A stretch of 64,000 nt of DNA from Caryophanales bacterium (GCA_029256085.1 JAQSYP010000008.1:1-64000); one strand, 5' to 3'. Positions 52,656 to 62,147 are shown, numbered from the stretch's first letter. Notes: generated by a model from the letters alone, not told the origin. Translations and numbers: made by a program.

Positions 52656-53828
52656 ATGAAGAAATTTATATATGCGATATTTTGTACCTTGCTTTTAGTA
52701 TCGGGATGTGCACCAAAGTTTGGTAAGGATACAGAAGTACTAAATGGTGAAAAGAATAATAAGAAAAAATCCTTTGTTCCAAACTATAGAATTTCTGAAA
52801 ATACTTACCGTGTAATTTTGCCTTTCAAAGCAAGTGAGGCGAGAGGGCTTGTTGTAGCTAATATTGATAATAGACTTGATATGGATGAGTTTGAAACTGG
52901 CTTGACTAATCTTGCACATGAACAATTCCCTACTTCCGAGTATTTATATCAAGAAGGTCAATATTTAAAAAAGAGTACAGTTAGATCGTGGCTTCAAAGA
53001 AAATACACTGATGGTCAGCTGAAGGCATTAGAAGATAAATACAAAGAAAAAATAGACAATGTCGGGTTAAATCCAATCGACGATGGCGTTGGGACTTTAG
53101 AAGAAAGAAACAAAAAGAGTCCAATCTATTTAGCGCATATCCTTGAACAAAATTATTTAATAAAAGATGGCGATAAAGTTAAACTAGGCGGTATTACTAT
53201 AGGGTTAGCAATGAACTCGATTCATTACTATAAACAAGAACAAGATTATCCTAGACAAGTTGAACTTGAAAATAAAGTAATTGAAGCCCAAGGTCAAAAA
53301 ATAGCACAAGAAATAGTCCAACGCGTTAGGCAAATCGAAGGATTAGGAAAAGTTCCAATCGTAATAGGAATCTTTAAACAACAACCTAGATCGGCGATAG
53401 TTCCTGGTAATTTTATTAAGAAGGGTATCGTTAACGAGGGCCAAAATAATATCGCATCATGGGAAGATGTCCAAGAAAAGTACGTATTATTTCCTTCTCC
53501 AGAAGCATCAAAAAGCTATCGTGATGATGCTGTTCGTATGGAAAATTTCAAAGCAGATATTACAGATTTTTTTCCTAATTACACTGGGGTTATTGGACGA
53601 GGCACATATCACGAAGGGAATTTAACAGACTTAGTAATAGAGATTCCAATGCAATTCTATTCTAAATCAGAAGTCATTGGATTTACTCAATATATTGCAG
53701 GTCTAGTAATAAAGAGTTTTCCAAAGGAAATAAATGTCCAAGTTTATATTTCATCAATTGAAAAGCAAGAAGCACTTATAGTTCGTAGTGCAAATGCTGA
53801 TAAACCATATGTTTATATCTACAAATAA
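52656..53828 (+). CDS. camS: CamS family sex-pheromone-precursor lipoprotein
   Basis: The 390-aa lipoprotein has signal peptide and lipobox VSGC (Cys18), a Lys/Asn-rich linker, then the CamS domain (GLTNLAHEQFPTSEYLYQEG, YLAHILEQNYL). In B. subtilis this is yerH, directly behind ligA; in staphylococci the released signal peptide is a pheromone. GGGTGCAAATTA is a weak ribosome site. Function in Bacillus is unproven. Confidence 0.9.
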   Translation: MKKFIYAIFCTLLLVSGCAPKFGKDTEVLNGEKNNKKKSFVPNYRISENTYRVILPFKASEARGLVVANIDNRLDMDEFETGLTNLAHEQFPTSEYLYQEGQYLKKSTVRSWLQRKYTDGQLKALEDKYKEKIDNVGLNPIDDGVGTLEERNKKSPIYLAHILEQNYLIKDGDKVKLGGITIGLAMNSIHYYKQEQDYPRQVELENKVIEAQGQKIAQEIVQRVRQIEGLGKVPIVIGIFKQQPRSAIVPGNFIKKGIVNEGQNNIASWEDVQEKYVLFPSPEASKSYRDDAVRMENFKADITDFFPNYTGVIGRGTYHEGNLTDLVIEIPMQFYSKSEVIGFTQYIAGLVIKSFPKEINVQVYISSIEKQEALIVRSANADKPYVYIYK

Positions 53829-53838
53829 AAAATTTAAA

Positions 53839-53880
53839 CAAACGTTTGATGAATAAATTTCCAATAATCAAACGTTTGAT
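53839..53880. promoter_or_regulatory. Paired palindromes ATCAAACGTTTGAT behind camS
   Basis: CAAACGTTTG is a perfect palindrome occurring twice (53839-53848 and 53869-53878); the second sits in the longer AATCAAACGTTTGATT. The copies can also pair with each other as a 12-bp stem followed by a T-rich run, so it could be the camS terminator, tandem operators, or both. Confidence 0.5.
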
Positions 53881-53942
53881 TATACTACTATTTTTATATC
53901 AAAAGTAATATAATGTTTTAGTAATTATAAAAAAGAAGAAGT

Positions 53943-54027
53943 CCGTTTCTAAGAACGGGAGAGGTTCCTAGCTGCACCCTCTATAAAAAACTAAGGTGAC
54001 GATATCTCCTTGGTATCGTTTTTTTTA
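53943..54027 (+). promoter_or_regulatory. preQ1-I riboswitch with terminator upstream of queC
   Basis: AGAGGTTCCTAGC (53960-53972), CACCCTCT and the A-rich tail ATAAAAAACTAA match class I preQ1 aptamers. A small hairpin, CCGTT / AACGG, precedes it (53943-53958). Terminator ACGATA / TATCGT (53999-54019) plus Ts follows. preQ1 binding is predicted to end transcription of queCDEF. Confidence 0.93.
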
Positions 54028-54081
54028 TTTTAAAGGGTAGTTAATCTTCTATTATTCTTCAATCTTGAAGAGGTGAAATAT

Positions 54082-54741
54082 ATGGAAAAAGAGAAAGCGG
54101 TCGTCGTTTTTAGCGGCGGTCAAGATAGCACAACATGTTTGTTTTGGGCACTAGAAAGATACGACGTAGTAGAGGCGATAACATTTGATTATGGCCAACG
54201 TCACTGGCAGGAACTTGAAGTTGCTGCAAACATCGCTAAAGAATTAGGAGTTAATCATAGAATATTAGACTTAAATCTTTTAAATCAGTTAGCACCAAAT
54301 GCTTTAACGAGGAACGATGTAGCAATTGAGCATAAAGAAGGCCAACTTCCAAGTACATTTGTTGACGGTAGAAATCACTTGTTTTTATCATTTGTAGCTG
54401 TAATCGCAAAACAACTAGATGCAAGAAATATTATAACTGGTGTTTGTGAGACTGACTTCAGTGGATATCCAGATTGTCGCGATATTTTTATTAAATCGCT
54501 AAATGTGACATTAAATTTATCAATGGATTATAATTTTGTAATTCATACGCCGCTAATGTGGATTAACAAAGCTGAAACGTGGGCTCTTGCAGATGAACTT
54601 GGAGCATTCGACTTTATTAGGGAGAAAACATTAACGTGCTATAACGGTATTATTGGTAATGGTTGTGGTGAATGTCCAGCTTGCAAGTTAAGACTAGCTG
54701 GAATGGATCAGTTTCTACTTGAGAAGGGGGCTAAAATATAA
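54082..54741 (+). CDS. queC: 7-cyano-7-deazaguanine synthase QueC
   Basis: The 219-aa enzyme makes preQ0 from 7-carboxy-7-deazaguanine using ATP and ammonia. The PP-loop is [17 protein letters not shown], and the zinc-binding cysteines are in [19 protein letters not shown]. The start is the ATG at 54082 after GAGGTG, giving the same length as the B. subtilis protein. The queC-D-E-F genes are tightly packed. Confidence 0.96.
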   Translation: MEKEKAVVVFSGGQDSTTCLFWALERYDVVEAITFDYGQRHWQELEVAANIAKELGVNHRILDLNLLNQLAPNALTRNDVAIEHKEGQLPSTFVDGRNHLFLSFVAVIAKQLDARNIITGVCETDFSGYPDCRDIFIKSLNVTLNLSMDYNFVIHTPLMWINKAETWALADELGAFDFIREKTLTCYNGIIGNGCGECPACKLRLAGMDQFLLEKGAKI

Positions 54742-55232
54742 TGACTGGAAATTTATTTGGCTTTCGAATCGTAGATAAACTGCAGAAAATAGATGAAGAC
54801 ATTAAACGAACAGAACTAAAATATCACAACAAAAGAGTTCTTGTAAGTAAAGAGTTTACATTCGATTCAGCACACCACTTACATGCATATGAAGGTAAGT
54901 GCAAGAACTTACATGGTCACACATATAAAGTAGTGTTTGGAGTAAGTGGAAGACCAAATGAAATTGGCCTTACAATAGATTTTGGTACTTTAAAGGATAT
55001 ATGGAAAGCGGATATTGAAATTCACTTAGACCATAGATATTTAAACGAGACACTGCCTCCTATGAATACTACTGCTGAAAATATGGTTGTATGGATTTTT
55101 GAAAAAATGGAAGAATCATTGAGTAATCATCCAGAATTAAACAAAGAGCAAGAGGTTAGACTTGAGTTCGTTAAATTATACGAAACACCAACTTCCTACG
55201 CGGAAGTTAAACGAGAGTGGATATATGAGTAA
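54741..55232 (+). CDS. queD: 6-carboxy-5,6,7,8-tetrahydropterin synthase QueD
   Basis: The 163-aa T-fold enzyme makes CPH4 from dihydroneopterin triphosphate. It has KEFTFDSAHHLHAYEGKC, KNLHGHTYK (zinc histidines), HLDHRYLNE and LYETPTSYAEV. TAATG overlap with queC behind GAGAAGGGGG; 8-base overlap with queE. Confidence 0.96.
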   Translation: MTGNLFGFRIVDKLQKIDEDIKRTELKYHNKRVLVSKEFTFDSAHHLHAYEGKCKNLHGHTYKVVFGVSGRPNEIGLTIDFGTLKDIWKADIEIHLDHRYLNETLPPMNTTAENMVVWIFEKMEESLSNHPELNKEQEVRLEFVKLYETPTSYAEVKREWIYE

Positions 55233-55941
55233 AATACCGGTTTTAGAAATATTTGGTCCCACTATCCAAGGAGAAGGAATGTGCATCGGACAAAAAACGA
55301 TGTTTATCCGTACAGCAGGCTGCGATTATCAATGTTCATGGTGTGATTCTGCGTTTACTTGGGATGGATCAGGCAAAAATGATATTAAATTATTAGACCC
55401 AATCGAGATTTTTAACGAACTTAAGACTCTTGGTGGTGAAAATTTTAACTATGTAACAATTTCTGGCGGTAATCCAGCATTGCTTGGTAGTCTCAGTGAT
55501 CTAGTAGACATCTTGAAATCTAATGGCTACAAATTAGGAATTGAAACTCAAGGGAGTAAATGGCAGGATTGGCTTATGCGCATAGACGATATAACATTAT
55601 CTCCTAAGCCACCGAGTTCGGGAATGATAACTGATTTTGAAGTTTTTAATGATATTGTTAATAGATTAAGAGGTAAAAACATTAGCATTAAAGTTGTTGT
55701 TTTCGATGATGAGGATTTAGAGTATGCTAGAAAAATCCATTTAGAGAATATGAACATACCACTTTTTCTACAAGTCGGAAATAGCGATATTGAGACAACG
55801 GATGATAGTAAATTGATTCAGGATAGTCTTCATAATTTAAGAAATCTAATAGATAAGATTTCCGTAGATAAAGATTTTAATAATGCGAGAGTTCTTCCTC
55901 AATTGCATACGTTAATTTGGGGAAATAAAAGGGGAGTATAA
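55225..55941 (+). CDS. queE: 7-carboxy-7-deazaguanine synthase QueE
   Basis: The 238-aa radical SAM enzyme contracts CPH4 to CDG. It opens with [17 protein letters not shown] and carries the cluster motif CDYQCSWC (C-x3-C-x2-C) and TISGGNPAL. The start is the ATG at 55225; an upstream in-frame start would lie deep in queD. Confidence 0.95.
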   Translation: MSKIPVLEIFGPTIQGEGMCIGQKTMFIRTAGCDYQCSWCDSAFTWDGSGKNDIKLLDPIEIFNELKTLGGENFNYVTISGGNPALLGSLSDLVDILKSNGYKLGIETQGSKWQDWLMRIDDITLSPKPPSSGMITDFEVFNDIVNRLRGKNISIKVVVFDDEDLEYARKIHLENMNIPLFLQVGNSDIETTDDSKLIQDSLHNLRNLIDKISVDKDFNNARVLPQLHTLIWGNKRGV

Positions 55942-55946
55942 AACAA

Positions 55947-56444
55947 ATGACTAATCGATCACAAGGAAGTTTAGACGATGTTACGCTATTAGGTAACCAA
56001 AATACAAAATATTTATATGAATATGATCCAAGCATTTTAGAGACATTTGATAATGCTCACCAAGGTAGAGATTATTTTGTGAAATTTAATTTTCCAGAGT
56101 TTACAAGTTTATGCCCGAAAACTGGACAACCTGACTTTGCAGCTATCTATATAAGCTATATACCAAATGTAAAAATGGTTGAAAGTAAGTCTTTAAAGCT
56201 GTATTTCTTTAGTTTCAGGAACCATGGTGATTTCCATGAAGACTGTATGAACATTATTATGAATGACTTAATTGAGTTAATGGATCCACACTACATTGAA
56301 GTATGGGGTAAGTTTACTCCACGTGGCGGAATTTCTATCGATCCATACTGCAATTATGGCCGTCCTGGAACAAAGTACGAAAAAATGGCTGAACATCGCC
56401 TTATAAATCATGATCTTTACCCTGAAAAGATCGATAACAGGTAA
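55947..56444 (+). CDS. queF: NADPH-dependent preQ0 reductase QueF
   Basis: The 165-aa T-fold reductase (short, unimodular form) makes preQ1. It has the catalytic cysteine in [14 protein letters not shown], the QueF motif [20 protein letters not shown], and [21 protein letters not shown] precedes the ATG. Last gene of the operon. Confidence 0.97.
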   Translation: MTNRSQGSLDDVTLLGNQNTKYLYEYDPSILETFDNAHQGRDYFVKFNFPEFTSLCPKTGQPDFAAIYISYIPNVKMVESKSLKLYFFSFRNHGDFHEDCMNIIMNDLIELMDPHYIEVWGKFTPRGGISIDPYCNYGRPGTKYEKMAEHRLINHDLYPEKIDNR

Positions 56445-56447
56445 TAC

Positions 56448-56489
56448 AAAAAAGCCAAAACTTTTCATTGAAAAAGATTTGGCTTTTTT
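56448..56489. terminator. Bidirectional terminator queF / DUF1232 gene
   Basis: Stem AAAAAAGCCAAA / TTTGGCTTTTTT with an inner CTTTT/AAAAG step; T-rich on both strands and overlapping the stop codon of the minus-strand gene. Confidence 0.9.
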
Positions 56490-56868
56490 AGCTATATATA
56501 ATGTTTACGATGTAATTAGCTGACAGTACTAAGATAAAAGTCCAGATTATTAAAATTATTAAACCAGATTTCCAACTCTTTGGTAACTTTTCGGAGCTGT
56601 TACTTAACTTAACCTTTGCTGTTGTAATGATCTCTTCGGGTATCATTTTTAATGATAAATAAATGCCGATTGGTAAAATGACTAAATCATCAAGTATGCC
56701 CAAAACGGGGATAAAGTCAGGTATTAAATCCACTGGGCTTAAAGCATAACCTACAATAATCATAGAAAATAGCTTTACCAGTATATTTAACCTAGGATCC
56801 TTGATGGAATAATACAATAACAATATTTTTTCCTTTAGCATTTTTGCCCACGAAATTAGTCTATCCAT
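56488..56868 (-). CDS. DUF1232 (YkvA-like) membrane protein
   Basis: The 126-aa product has the DUF1232 core GYALSPVDLIPDFIPVLGILDD with one or two membrane segments plus a C-terminal one (about 102-124). Function unknown. Convergent with queF. Confidence 0.85.
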   Translation of the reverse strand: MDRLISWAKMLKEKILLLYYSIKDPRLNILVKLFSMIIVGYALSPVDLIPDFIPVLGILDDLVILPIGIYLSLKMIPEEIITTAKVKLSNSSEKLPKSWKSGLIILIIWTFILVLSANYIVNIIYS

Positions 56869-57127
56869 AATATCACCTAATCGGATTATATAATATTTAG
56901 AAATAATGTGCTAACTAAAAAAAGGCAAAAAAAATCTGTGGTCTTCGATAGTCCACAGAAAAAGGTTAGGGTAAAAGGGTATGAAAGGATTTCATATTCC
57001 TAATATAAAATATATTTATGCAGAAATTATGGAAAATAAAAGTTGTTCCACTAATTTTTTTGCGAATAATCTAATAATGTAGTTAACTTTCTGAACGCAT
57101 AAGTGTTTGGATTAAATATTGAAGAAA

Positions 57128-57260
57128 GTTAATGATAAATGCTAAAAAGTTAGTGATAAATGCTAAAAAGTTAGTGATAAATGCTAAAAAGTTAGTGATA
57201 AATGCTAAAAAGTTAATGATAAGTGCTAAAAAGTTACTGATAAGTGCTAAAAGTTAATGA
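57128..57260. repeat. Perfect 21-bp tandem repeat (6 units plus part)
   Basis: GTTAGTGATAAATGCTAAAAA repeats from 57128, 57149, 57170, 57191, 57212 and 57233 (21 bp apart), with a partial seventh at 57253. Units differ only at three bases. It has no TTTTTCGACA anchor. It sits behind the 3' end of the GyrI-like gene. The rest of 56869-57297 holds the small hairpin CTGTGG/CCACAG (56937-56957). Confidence 0.9.
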
Positions 57261-57297
57261 AATGTTTAAACATCGTGTAATAATAACCAAGTTTATT

Positions 57298-57918
57298 TTA
57301 TTTTGAGACTTTAAAACGAAGTACAGTCTTGAGTTTTTCTGGTGCAGTTTTGCGAGCGTCACTTATATAGATTTCTCGGTGAGTTTTTTCAAGTCGCACA
57401 ATATTATTTTCCGTACAGAAATTTTCCATCACGGAAAAAGTTTTCGGTTCGTCATCATAACTACCTATATGCATACATTGTACGCATTTACCTTCTTCAA
57501 TTGTTTCGAATGTCGCTTGATTTAGTAACTCAGGTGATAATTTTTTATTTGATAGTTCTTTTCCTTTCTCGAAAACTTCTTCAGTAACAAACTCTGGTTG
57601 GCGTATCATTAATTTATATACTAATTTATCTTTATCTAGAAAATCTAATTTGCGGCCCTCTTCATCTAGATCCCATACACCTTCTAGAGGAAAGACGGTA
57701 TATTCGAAGTAGCCTTCAGGTGTAAATCCCTTCTTTGGCATCATTCGTATTGCATATGAAAGAGTATAAAGTGCTTCTACAACACATCCGAATTGCTCGT
57801 TATTTGGATTACCCCTGCCTTCAATTGAAATGTATGTAAAGGAAGGAATATCAATTATTGTTGGTGTTGTTTTAGGAAGATAATAAATCTTATCTTGTTT
57901 TTTCCACTCGTATTTCAT
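57298..57918 (-). CDS. GyrI-like small-molecule-binding domain protein
   Basis: The 206-aa protein matches the GyrI-like/AraC_E_bind domain in its freestanding form: SFTYISIEGRGNPNNEQF, LEGVWDLDE, a KCVQCMHIGSYDDEPKTF strand and HREIYISDARKTAPEKLKT at the end. Such proteins bind or hydrolyse hydrophobic compounds. It starts right after the DinB-like gene (2-base gap), so the two form an operon. Confidence 0.85.
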   Translation of the reverse strand: MKYEWKKQDKIYYLPKTTPTIIDIPSFTYISIEGRGNPNNEQFGCVVEALYTLSYAIRMMPKKGFTPEGYFEYTVFPLEGVWDLDEEGRKLDFLDKDKLVYKLMIRQPEFVTEEVFEKGKELSNKKLSPELLNQATFETIEEGKCVQCMHIGSYDDEPKTFSVMENFCTENNIVRLEKTHREIYISDARKTAPEKLKTVLRFKVSK

Positions 57919-57920
57919 AT

Positions 57921-58370
57921 TTAATTCCTCCTAACAAATTCATATATTTGATTCAAGTGATGGGTATCATGCTCCACGAAATCATCTATCAAATACAATA
58001 GGTTATATTTTTCATCACTCTTGCCATTAATAGTAATTTTTTCTACTAAAAGTGTATCTAGTTTTTTGAATTCATCTATCAATTTCGTTCTAGTTAATTT
58101 TGTTAATTCTAGTAATTCGTTAGTTGTTATAGTTTCTGCAAATTTTATAGAATTATAATTAAATTCATCAAAATTAAGGAAAGATACCGCTCGTTCACTT
58201 ACGAAAAGTGGGATGGCTGTCTCAAGTAAAAATTCGTCCCAACGATAAATATGAGCAATTGTTTCTTTAATTGTCATTTTACCCTCGGCAATTGGTATAT
58301 CAAACCTTTGTAACTCATACTTCTTTAAATCTTCAATTGAATATACTAGATTGTTAAAATCCTGATTCAA
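57921..58370 (-). CDS. DinB-like metal-dependent helical bundle protein
   Basis: The 149-aa four-helix protein resembles the DinB/ClbS-DfsB superfamily: MTIKETIAHIYRWDEFLLE (first His) and DDFVEHDTHHLNQIYEF (C-terminal His pair). Members include bacillithiol-dependent transferases; the substrate is not predictable. First gene of the pair with the GyrI-like gene. Confidence 0.78.
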   Translation of the reverse strand: MNQDFNNLVYSIEDLKKYELQRFDIPIAEGKMTIKETIAHIYRWDEFLLETAIPLFVSERAVSFLNFDEFNYNSIKFAETITTNELLELTKLTRTKLIDEFKKLDTLLVEKITINGKSDEKYNLLYLIDDFVEHDTHHLNQIYEFVRRN

Positions 58371-58432
58371 ACTGTTACCCCCTAACGTGATATGATAGAT
58401 ATAAACTATTATATAATATTTAAGGAGTAGAG

Positions 58433-58891
58433 ATGGGGATTAGATTATTAGAAATTCCACAGATAAATAGAGTAAAATATTTGGATTTTTTATTAATGGC
58501 AGATGAAATCCCAGAAATAGTTAACGAATATATAAATGATGGGGATTTGTTTGCTATAGTTCAAGATAATCAGGAAATCGGGGTTGTACAGTTCGTTTTT
58601 GAAGATGCAGTATCTGTTGAGTTAAAAAATATTGCAATTACTGATGAGTACCGCGGTAAAGGATTTGGCAAGTATGCTATCCAGTTAGCATTGAATCAAT
58701 ACCGTAATAAAGGTTATCAGAAAATGGTTGTTGGGACTGCGAATTCTAGTATTACAAATATCCTAATATATCAGAAACTAGGATTTAGGTTAGTAGGAAT
58801 TAGAAAAGATTTCTTTTTAAATTATCCAGAGCCAATATTTGAAAATGGAATTAGGGCAATTGACATGATAATTTTTGAAAAAGAGTTATGA
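58433..58891 (+). CDS. GNAT family N-acetyltransferase
   Basis: The 152-aa protein has VELKNIAITDEYRGKGFGKY, a full R-G-x-G-x-G acetyl-CoA loop (about 71-76), and SITNILIYQKLGFRLVGIRK. Substrate unknown. AAGGAG precedes the ATG. Divergent from the DinB-like gene. Confidence 0.88.
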   Translation: MGIRLLEIPQINRVKYLDFLLMADEIPEIVNEYINDGDLFAIVQDNQEIGVVQFVFEDAVSVELKNIAITDEYRGKGFGKYAIQLALNQYRNKGYQKMVVGTANSSITNILIYQKLGFRLVGIRKDFFLNYPEPIFENGIRAIDMIIFEKEL

Positions 58892-59032
58892 TCTGTTAAA
58901 ACCTACTTTTTAGAATTATCACAAAAAAACATAAATTTGTAGAAAGTTAACAAATATAACTATTTGAACTATTAAATATTATCATGTAGAATTATATAGT
59001 AATATATTTTTCTAGATTCGGAGGCGAATTAC

Positions 59033-60580
59033 TTGGTAGTACCTTATAAGCACGAACCATTTACTGATTTTACAAACGAGCAAAACCGTCTTGCGTTTGA
59101 AGAGGGGTTAAGAATCGTTAATAACTATCTTGGACAAGACTTCCCTTTAATTATTGGTGGAGAAAGAATCACTACTGAAGATAAAATTGTTTCTTATAAC
59201 CCTGCAAACAAAACTGAGGTTATCGGAAGAGTATCGAAAGCTAATAAAGAGTTAGCTGAACAAGCAATGCAAATCGCTGATAAGACTTTCCAAACTTGGA
59301 GAAAGACTAAAGCGGAAATGCGTGCTGACATTTTATTCCGTGCAGCTGCAATTGTTCGTCGTCGTAAGCATGAATTCTCAGCAATTCTTGTTAAAGAAGC
59401 TGGAAAGCCATGGAGAGAAGCTGATGCTGATACTGCTGAAGCTATCGACTTTATGGAATATTATGGTCGTCAAATGTTAAGTTTAAAAGACGGTATTCCA
59501 GTAGAAAGTCGTCCTATTGAATACAATCGTTTCAACTATATTCCACTTGGAGTAGGTGTAATTATATCTCCTTGGAATTTCCCGTTTGCAATTATGGCTG
59601 GTATGACAACAGCAGCTTTAGTAACTGGTAATACAGTATTATTAAAGCCGGCTTCAACAACTCCGGTTATTGCTGCAAAGTTTATTGAAGTTTTAGAAGA
59701 AGCGGGTATGCCTGCTGGAGTAGTAAACTTCGTTCCAGGTAGTGGAGCTGAAGTAGGAGATTACTTAGTTGATCACCCTCGTACGCGTTTCATCAGCTTT
59801 ACAGGTTCTAAAGAAGTTGGGATCAGAATTTATGAGCGTGCAGCGAAAGTTAACCCTGGCCAAATCTGGTTAAAGCGTGTTATCGCTGAAATGGGTGGAA
59901 AAGATACTATCGTAGTTGATAAAGATGCTGATTTAGAATTAGCTGCTCAATCAATCGTTGCTTCGGCTTTCGGTTTCTCAGGCCAAAAATGTTCAGCATG
60001 TTCTCGTGCAGTAATCGTAGAAGATGTGTATGACCAAGTTTTAGATAGAGCAGTAGCACTTACAAAGGAATTAACTATGGGTAATCCTGTTGATTATTCT
60101 AACTATATGGCTACAGTTATCGATAAGAGTGCATTCAATAAGATTATGGAATACATTGCAATCGGTAAAGAAGAAGGTGTAATTCTTGCTGGTGGCGAGG
60201 GTGACGATTCAGTTGGTTACTTCGTTCAACCTACTATCGTTGCACACGTTGCAGAAGATGCGCGCTTAATGAAGGAAGAAATCTTCGGTCCAGTTGTTGC
60301 ATTCTGCAAAGCTAAAGATTTCGATCACGCATTAGAAATTGCTAATAACACTGAGTTTGGATTAACTGGTGCAGTATTATCAAATAATAGAGCTCATATT
60401 GAAAAAGCTCGCGAAGATTTCCACGTTGGTAACTTATACTTCAACCGTGGTTGTACTGGTGCAATCGTTGGATATCACCCATTTGGTGGATTCAACATGT
60501 CAGGTACAGATTCAAAAGCTGGTGGTCCTGACTACTTAGCACTTCATATGCAAGGTAAAACTACATCTGAAATGCTTTAA
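59033..60580 (+). CDS. pruA: L-glutamate gamma-semialdehyde (1-pyrroline-5-carboxylate) dehydrogenase
   Basis: The 515-aa ALDH-fold enzyme oxidises glutamate semialdehyde from proline or arginine breakdown to glutamate with NAD+. It has [24 protein letters not shown], the general base in AEMGGKDT and the nucleophile in GQKCSACSR, closing [20 protein letters not shown]. It is closest to RocA/PutC of Bacillus; which one is unclear because no proline dehydrogenase or roc gene is adjacent. The start is TTG after GGAGGCG. Codon use suggests good expression. Confidence 0.94.
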   Translation: MVVPYKHEPFTDFTNEQNRLAFEEGLRIVNNYLGQDFPLIIGGERITTEDKIVSYNPANKTEVIGRVSKANKELAEQAMQIADKTFQTWRKTKAEMRADILFRAAAIVRRRKHEFSAILVKEAGKPWREADADTAEAIDFMEYYGRQMLSLKDGIPVESRPIEYNRFNYIPLGVGVIISPWNFPFAIMAGMTTAALVTGNTVLLKPASTTPVIAAKFIEVLEEAGMPAGVVNFVPGSGAEVGDYLVDHPRTRFISFTGSKEVGIRIYERAAKVNPGQIWLKRVIAEMGGKDTIVVDKDADLELAAQSIVASAFGFSGQKCSACSRAVIVEDVYDQVLDRAVALTKELTMGNPVDYSNYMATVIDKSAFNKIMEYIAIGKEEGVILAGGEGDDSVGYFVQPTIVAHVAEDARLMKEEIFGPVVAFCKAKDFDHALEIANNTEFGLTGAVLSNNRAHIEKAREDFHVGNLYFNRGCTGAIVGYHPFGGFNMSGTDSKAGGPDYLALHMQGKTTSEML

Positions 60581-60593
60581 TAGCTAAAAAATT

Positions 60594-60628
60594 AACCTCC
60601 AATGGCAATTTGTCATTGGAGGTTTTTT
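60594..60628 (+). terminator. pruA terminator
   Basis: Perfect 11-bp stem AACCTCCAATG / CATTGGAGGTT followed by Ts. Confidence 0.92.
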
Positions 60629-60637
60629 AAAAGTATA

Positions 60638-60790
60638 AGAAAGTATAAAAATCTATAATTACACTCGCAGAAACTGCTCGCTTTCCGCGGGCACGGCCTC
60701 AGGCTATTTTTGCAAGGTTACACTTGCAAAAATGGATTTTCGGCTCGTGCTATTCCCGCTGGGGAAATGTATACATTTCCTGCAGTTTCT
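60638..60790. repeat. Palindromic MITE-like element
   Basis: The left flank has AGAAAGTATAA (60638). The core 60669-60790 has 9-bp terminal inverted repeats AGAAACTGC / GCAGTTTCT. It holds nested palindromes: GCGGGCACG / CGTGC..CCCGC, ATTTTTGCAAG / CTTGCAAAAAT, and GGAAATGTATACATTTCC (60763-60780). The whole can fold into one long hairpin with side arms. It is more GC-rich than its surroundings, with no coding capacity. Confidence 0.7.
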
Positions 60791-60834
60791 AGCTTCGTGT
60801 ATTAAATTAATCTTTCCTTTTAGAGGACTTACTA

Positions 60835-60890
60835 TAAATAGTGATTCTATCAACCCAAAAAGTGATTCTATCAACCGATTTTCGAAAATC
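60835..60890 (-). repeat. 21-bp periodic array, TCGATAGAA type (2 units)
   Basis: On the minus strand heads GGTTGATAGAATCACT start at 60876 and 60855, 21 bp apart, after a degenerate anchor ATTTTCGAAA (from 60889; spacing 13 rather than 14). It lies directly behind the psiE-like gene on the same strand. Confidence 0.65.
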
Positions 60891-60905
60891 ATCAGAAAAG
60901 ATTGT

Positions 60906-61334
60906 CTAAAGTTTTTCTCTCTTAGAATCTGCGAAACTAATAAATAAAAAGCTAATGACTAGAACTAAAATTGCTAAAGTATATAACAGTGTGCTCGTTG
61001 GATTATCGTGATCAACTATTACTAGACGGACCATTGCAGTAATTCCGATATATAAAAAATACCTTAGTGGAAAGTGGTAATTTTCTTGAAAATACTTAAC
61101 TATCATTGCAATAAACTCAAAGTATAAAAAGAAAATTAAAATACTTTCTAACAATACATAGTGATTTTTAACATCATCATCAAAAATTGACACTTGAAAG
61201 AAATGTAATAATTCTTTTGCTAATAAAAAACAGAGTGCAAAAGCTAGCAGTACTAAGGCGAAATTTAGTGCGATTTGGAGATAATAAGAAACACCGTGGG
61301 CATTAGGCTTTTTTTTGTGTGAAACAGAACTCAT
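60906..61334 (-). CDS. psiE: Phosphate-starvation-inducible protein PsiE homologue
   Basis: The 142-aa product has four predicted membrane helices and EFIAMIVKYFQENYHFPLRYFLYIGIT and RLVIVDHDNP, the conserved core of PsiE. Its function is unknown; it is induced by phosphate starvation in E. coli. AAGGAGGAAA precedes the ATG. Confidence 0.88.
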   Translation of the reverse strand: MSSVSHKKKPNAHGVSYYLQIALNFALVLLAFALCFLLAKELLHFFQVSIFDDDVKNHYVLLESILIFFLYFEFIAMIVKYFQENYHFPLRYFLYIGITAMVRLVIVDHDNPTSTLLYTLAILVLVISFLFISFADSKREKL

Positions 61335-61457
61335 ATATTTTCCTCCTTAGAAGCTTATTTGTAAATAAATAGAAATATTTAGCAAAACTTAGTTAAGCTC
61401 TATTTTACAGCCACCCTCATAAAATGAATAGACTTTTTTAATAAGGGAGACTAAAAA

Positions 61458-62099
61458 ATGGAATCAAATGGCAATTTATCACCAGCTCAGCTAATGCTTC
61501 AAAATCAACCTCAATTTCAAACACAAAATATATTTTTAGACTTAGACCAACCAGCAACTCCAGTGAATCAAGAACAAGTTCAGCAACCAGTACAGGTAAC
61601 AGGGATGCAGCCTACACCAGCTACTACTCCTAACACATTGGCATGGCATGAAACATTAGAACTACATGAACTTACTACTTTTAATGCAATTGGTCTGATG
61701 AAAATAAAAATGGGTCTTAAACAAATAACTGACCCCCGCTTAATTGCAATATATCAAGAAACAATTACGGGGTTAGAAACAAGTATTAGAGAGTTAATGC
61801 AATTTTATCCATATGCACCAAAGCCTGGCCTTACAAATCAATATCGCCAAATGGATACGTTCTTTGCAGCTGATTTATTAGCATTTACTAAAAGTGCTGT
61901 AAGAAACTATTCAGTTGCTATAACGGAAACAGCTACTCCAATGTTAAAAGATGTATTAGTTCGTCAGCTTAATACTGGAATAGACGCACATACTAAAATA
62001 TTTAATTATATAGAAGAGAATGGAAACTATCCATCATATGAATTAAATAGAATGCTTCAGAATGACATGAATTTGGCTCAACAGGCATTATCAATGTAA
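61458..62099 (+). CDS. CotF-family spore coat protein
   Basis: The 213-aa protein has a Gln/Pro-rich N-terminal third (about 1-60) and a CotF-type four-helix domain: WHETLELHELTTFNAIGLMK, then FFAADLLAFTKSAVRNYS and NTGIDAHTKIFNYI. CotF-like proteins are laid down in the spore coat late in sporulation. Ribosome site GGGAG. Monocistronic with a strong terminator. Confidence 0.85.
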   Translation: MESNGNLSPAQLMLQNQPQFQTQNIFLDLDQPATPVNQEQVQQPVQVTGMQPTPATTPNTLAWHETLELHELTTFNAIGLMKIKMGLKQITDPRLIAIYQETITGLETSIRELMQFYPYAPKPGLTNQYRQMDTFFAADLLAFTKSAVRNYSVAITETATPMLKDVLVRQLNTGIDAHTKIFNYIEENGNYPSYELNRMLQNDMNLAQQALSM

Positions 62100-62107
62100 T
62101 AAAGAAA

Positions 62108-62147
62108 AAAGATGGGACCTTAACTAAAGCGGTCCCATCTTTATTTT
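62108..62147. terminator. Bidirectional terminator
   Basis: Perfect 12-bp stem AAAGATGGGACC / GGTCCCATCTTT between convergent genes, with T/A runs on both sides. Confidence 0.92.

Noticed and set aside
56981-57082. 33-codon frame beginning MKGFHIPNIK
   Set aside because: The only upstream purine run touches the start codon, the composition fits chance in AT-rich DNA, and there is no supporting context.
60704-60947. Open frames on both strands behind pruA
   Set aside because: They translate the palindromic element and the TCGATAGAA array, with no start signals.
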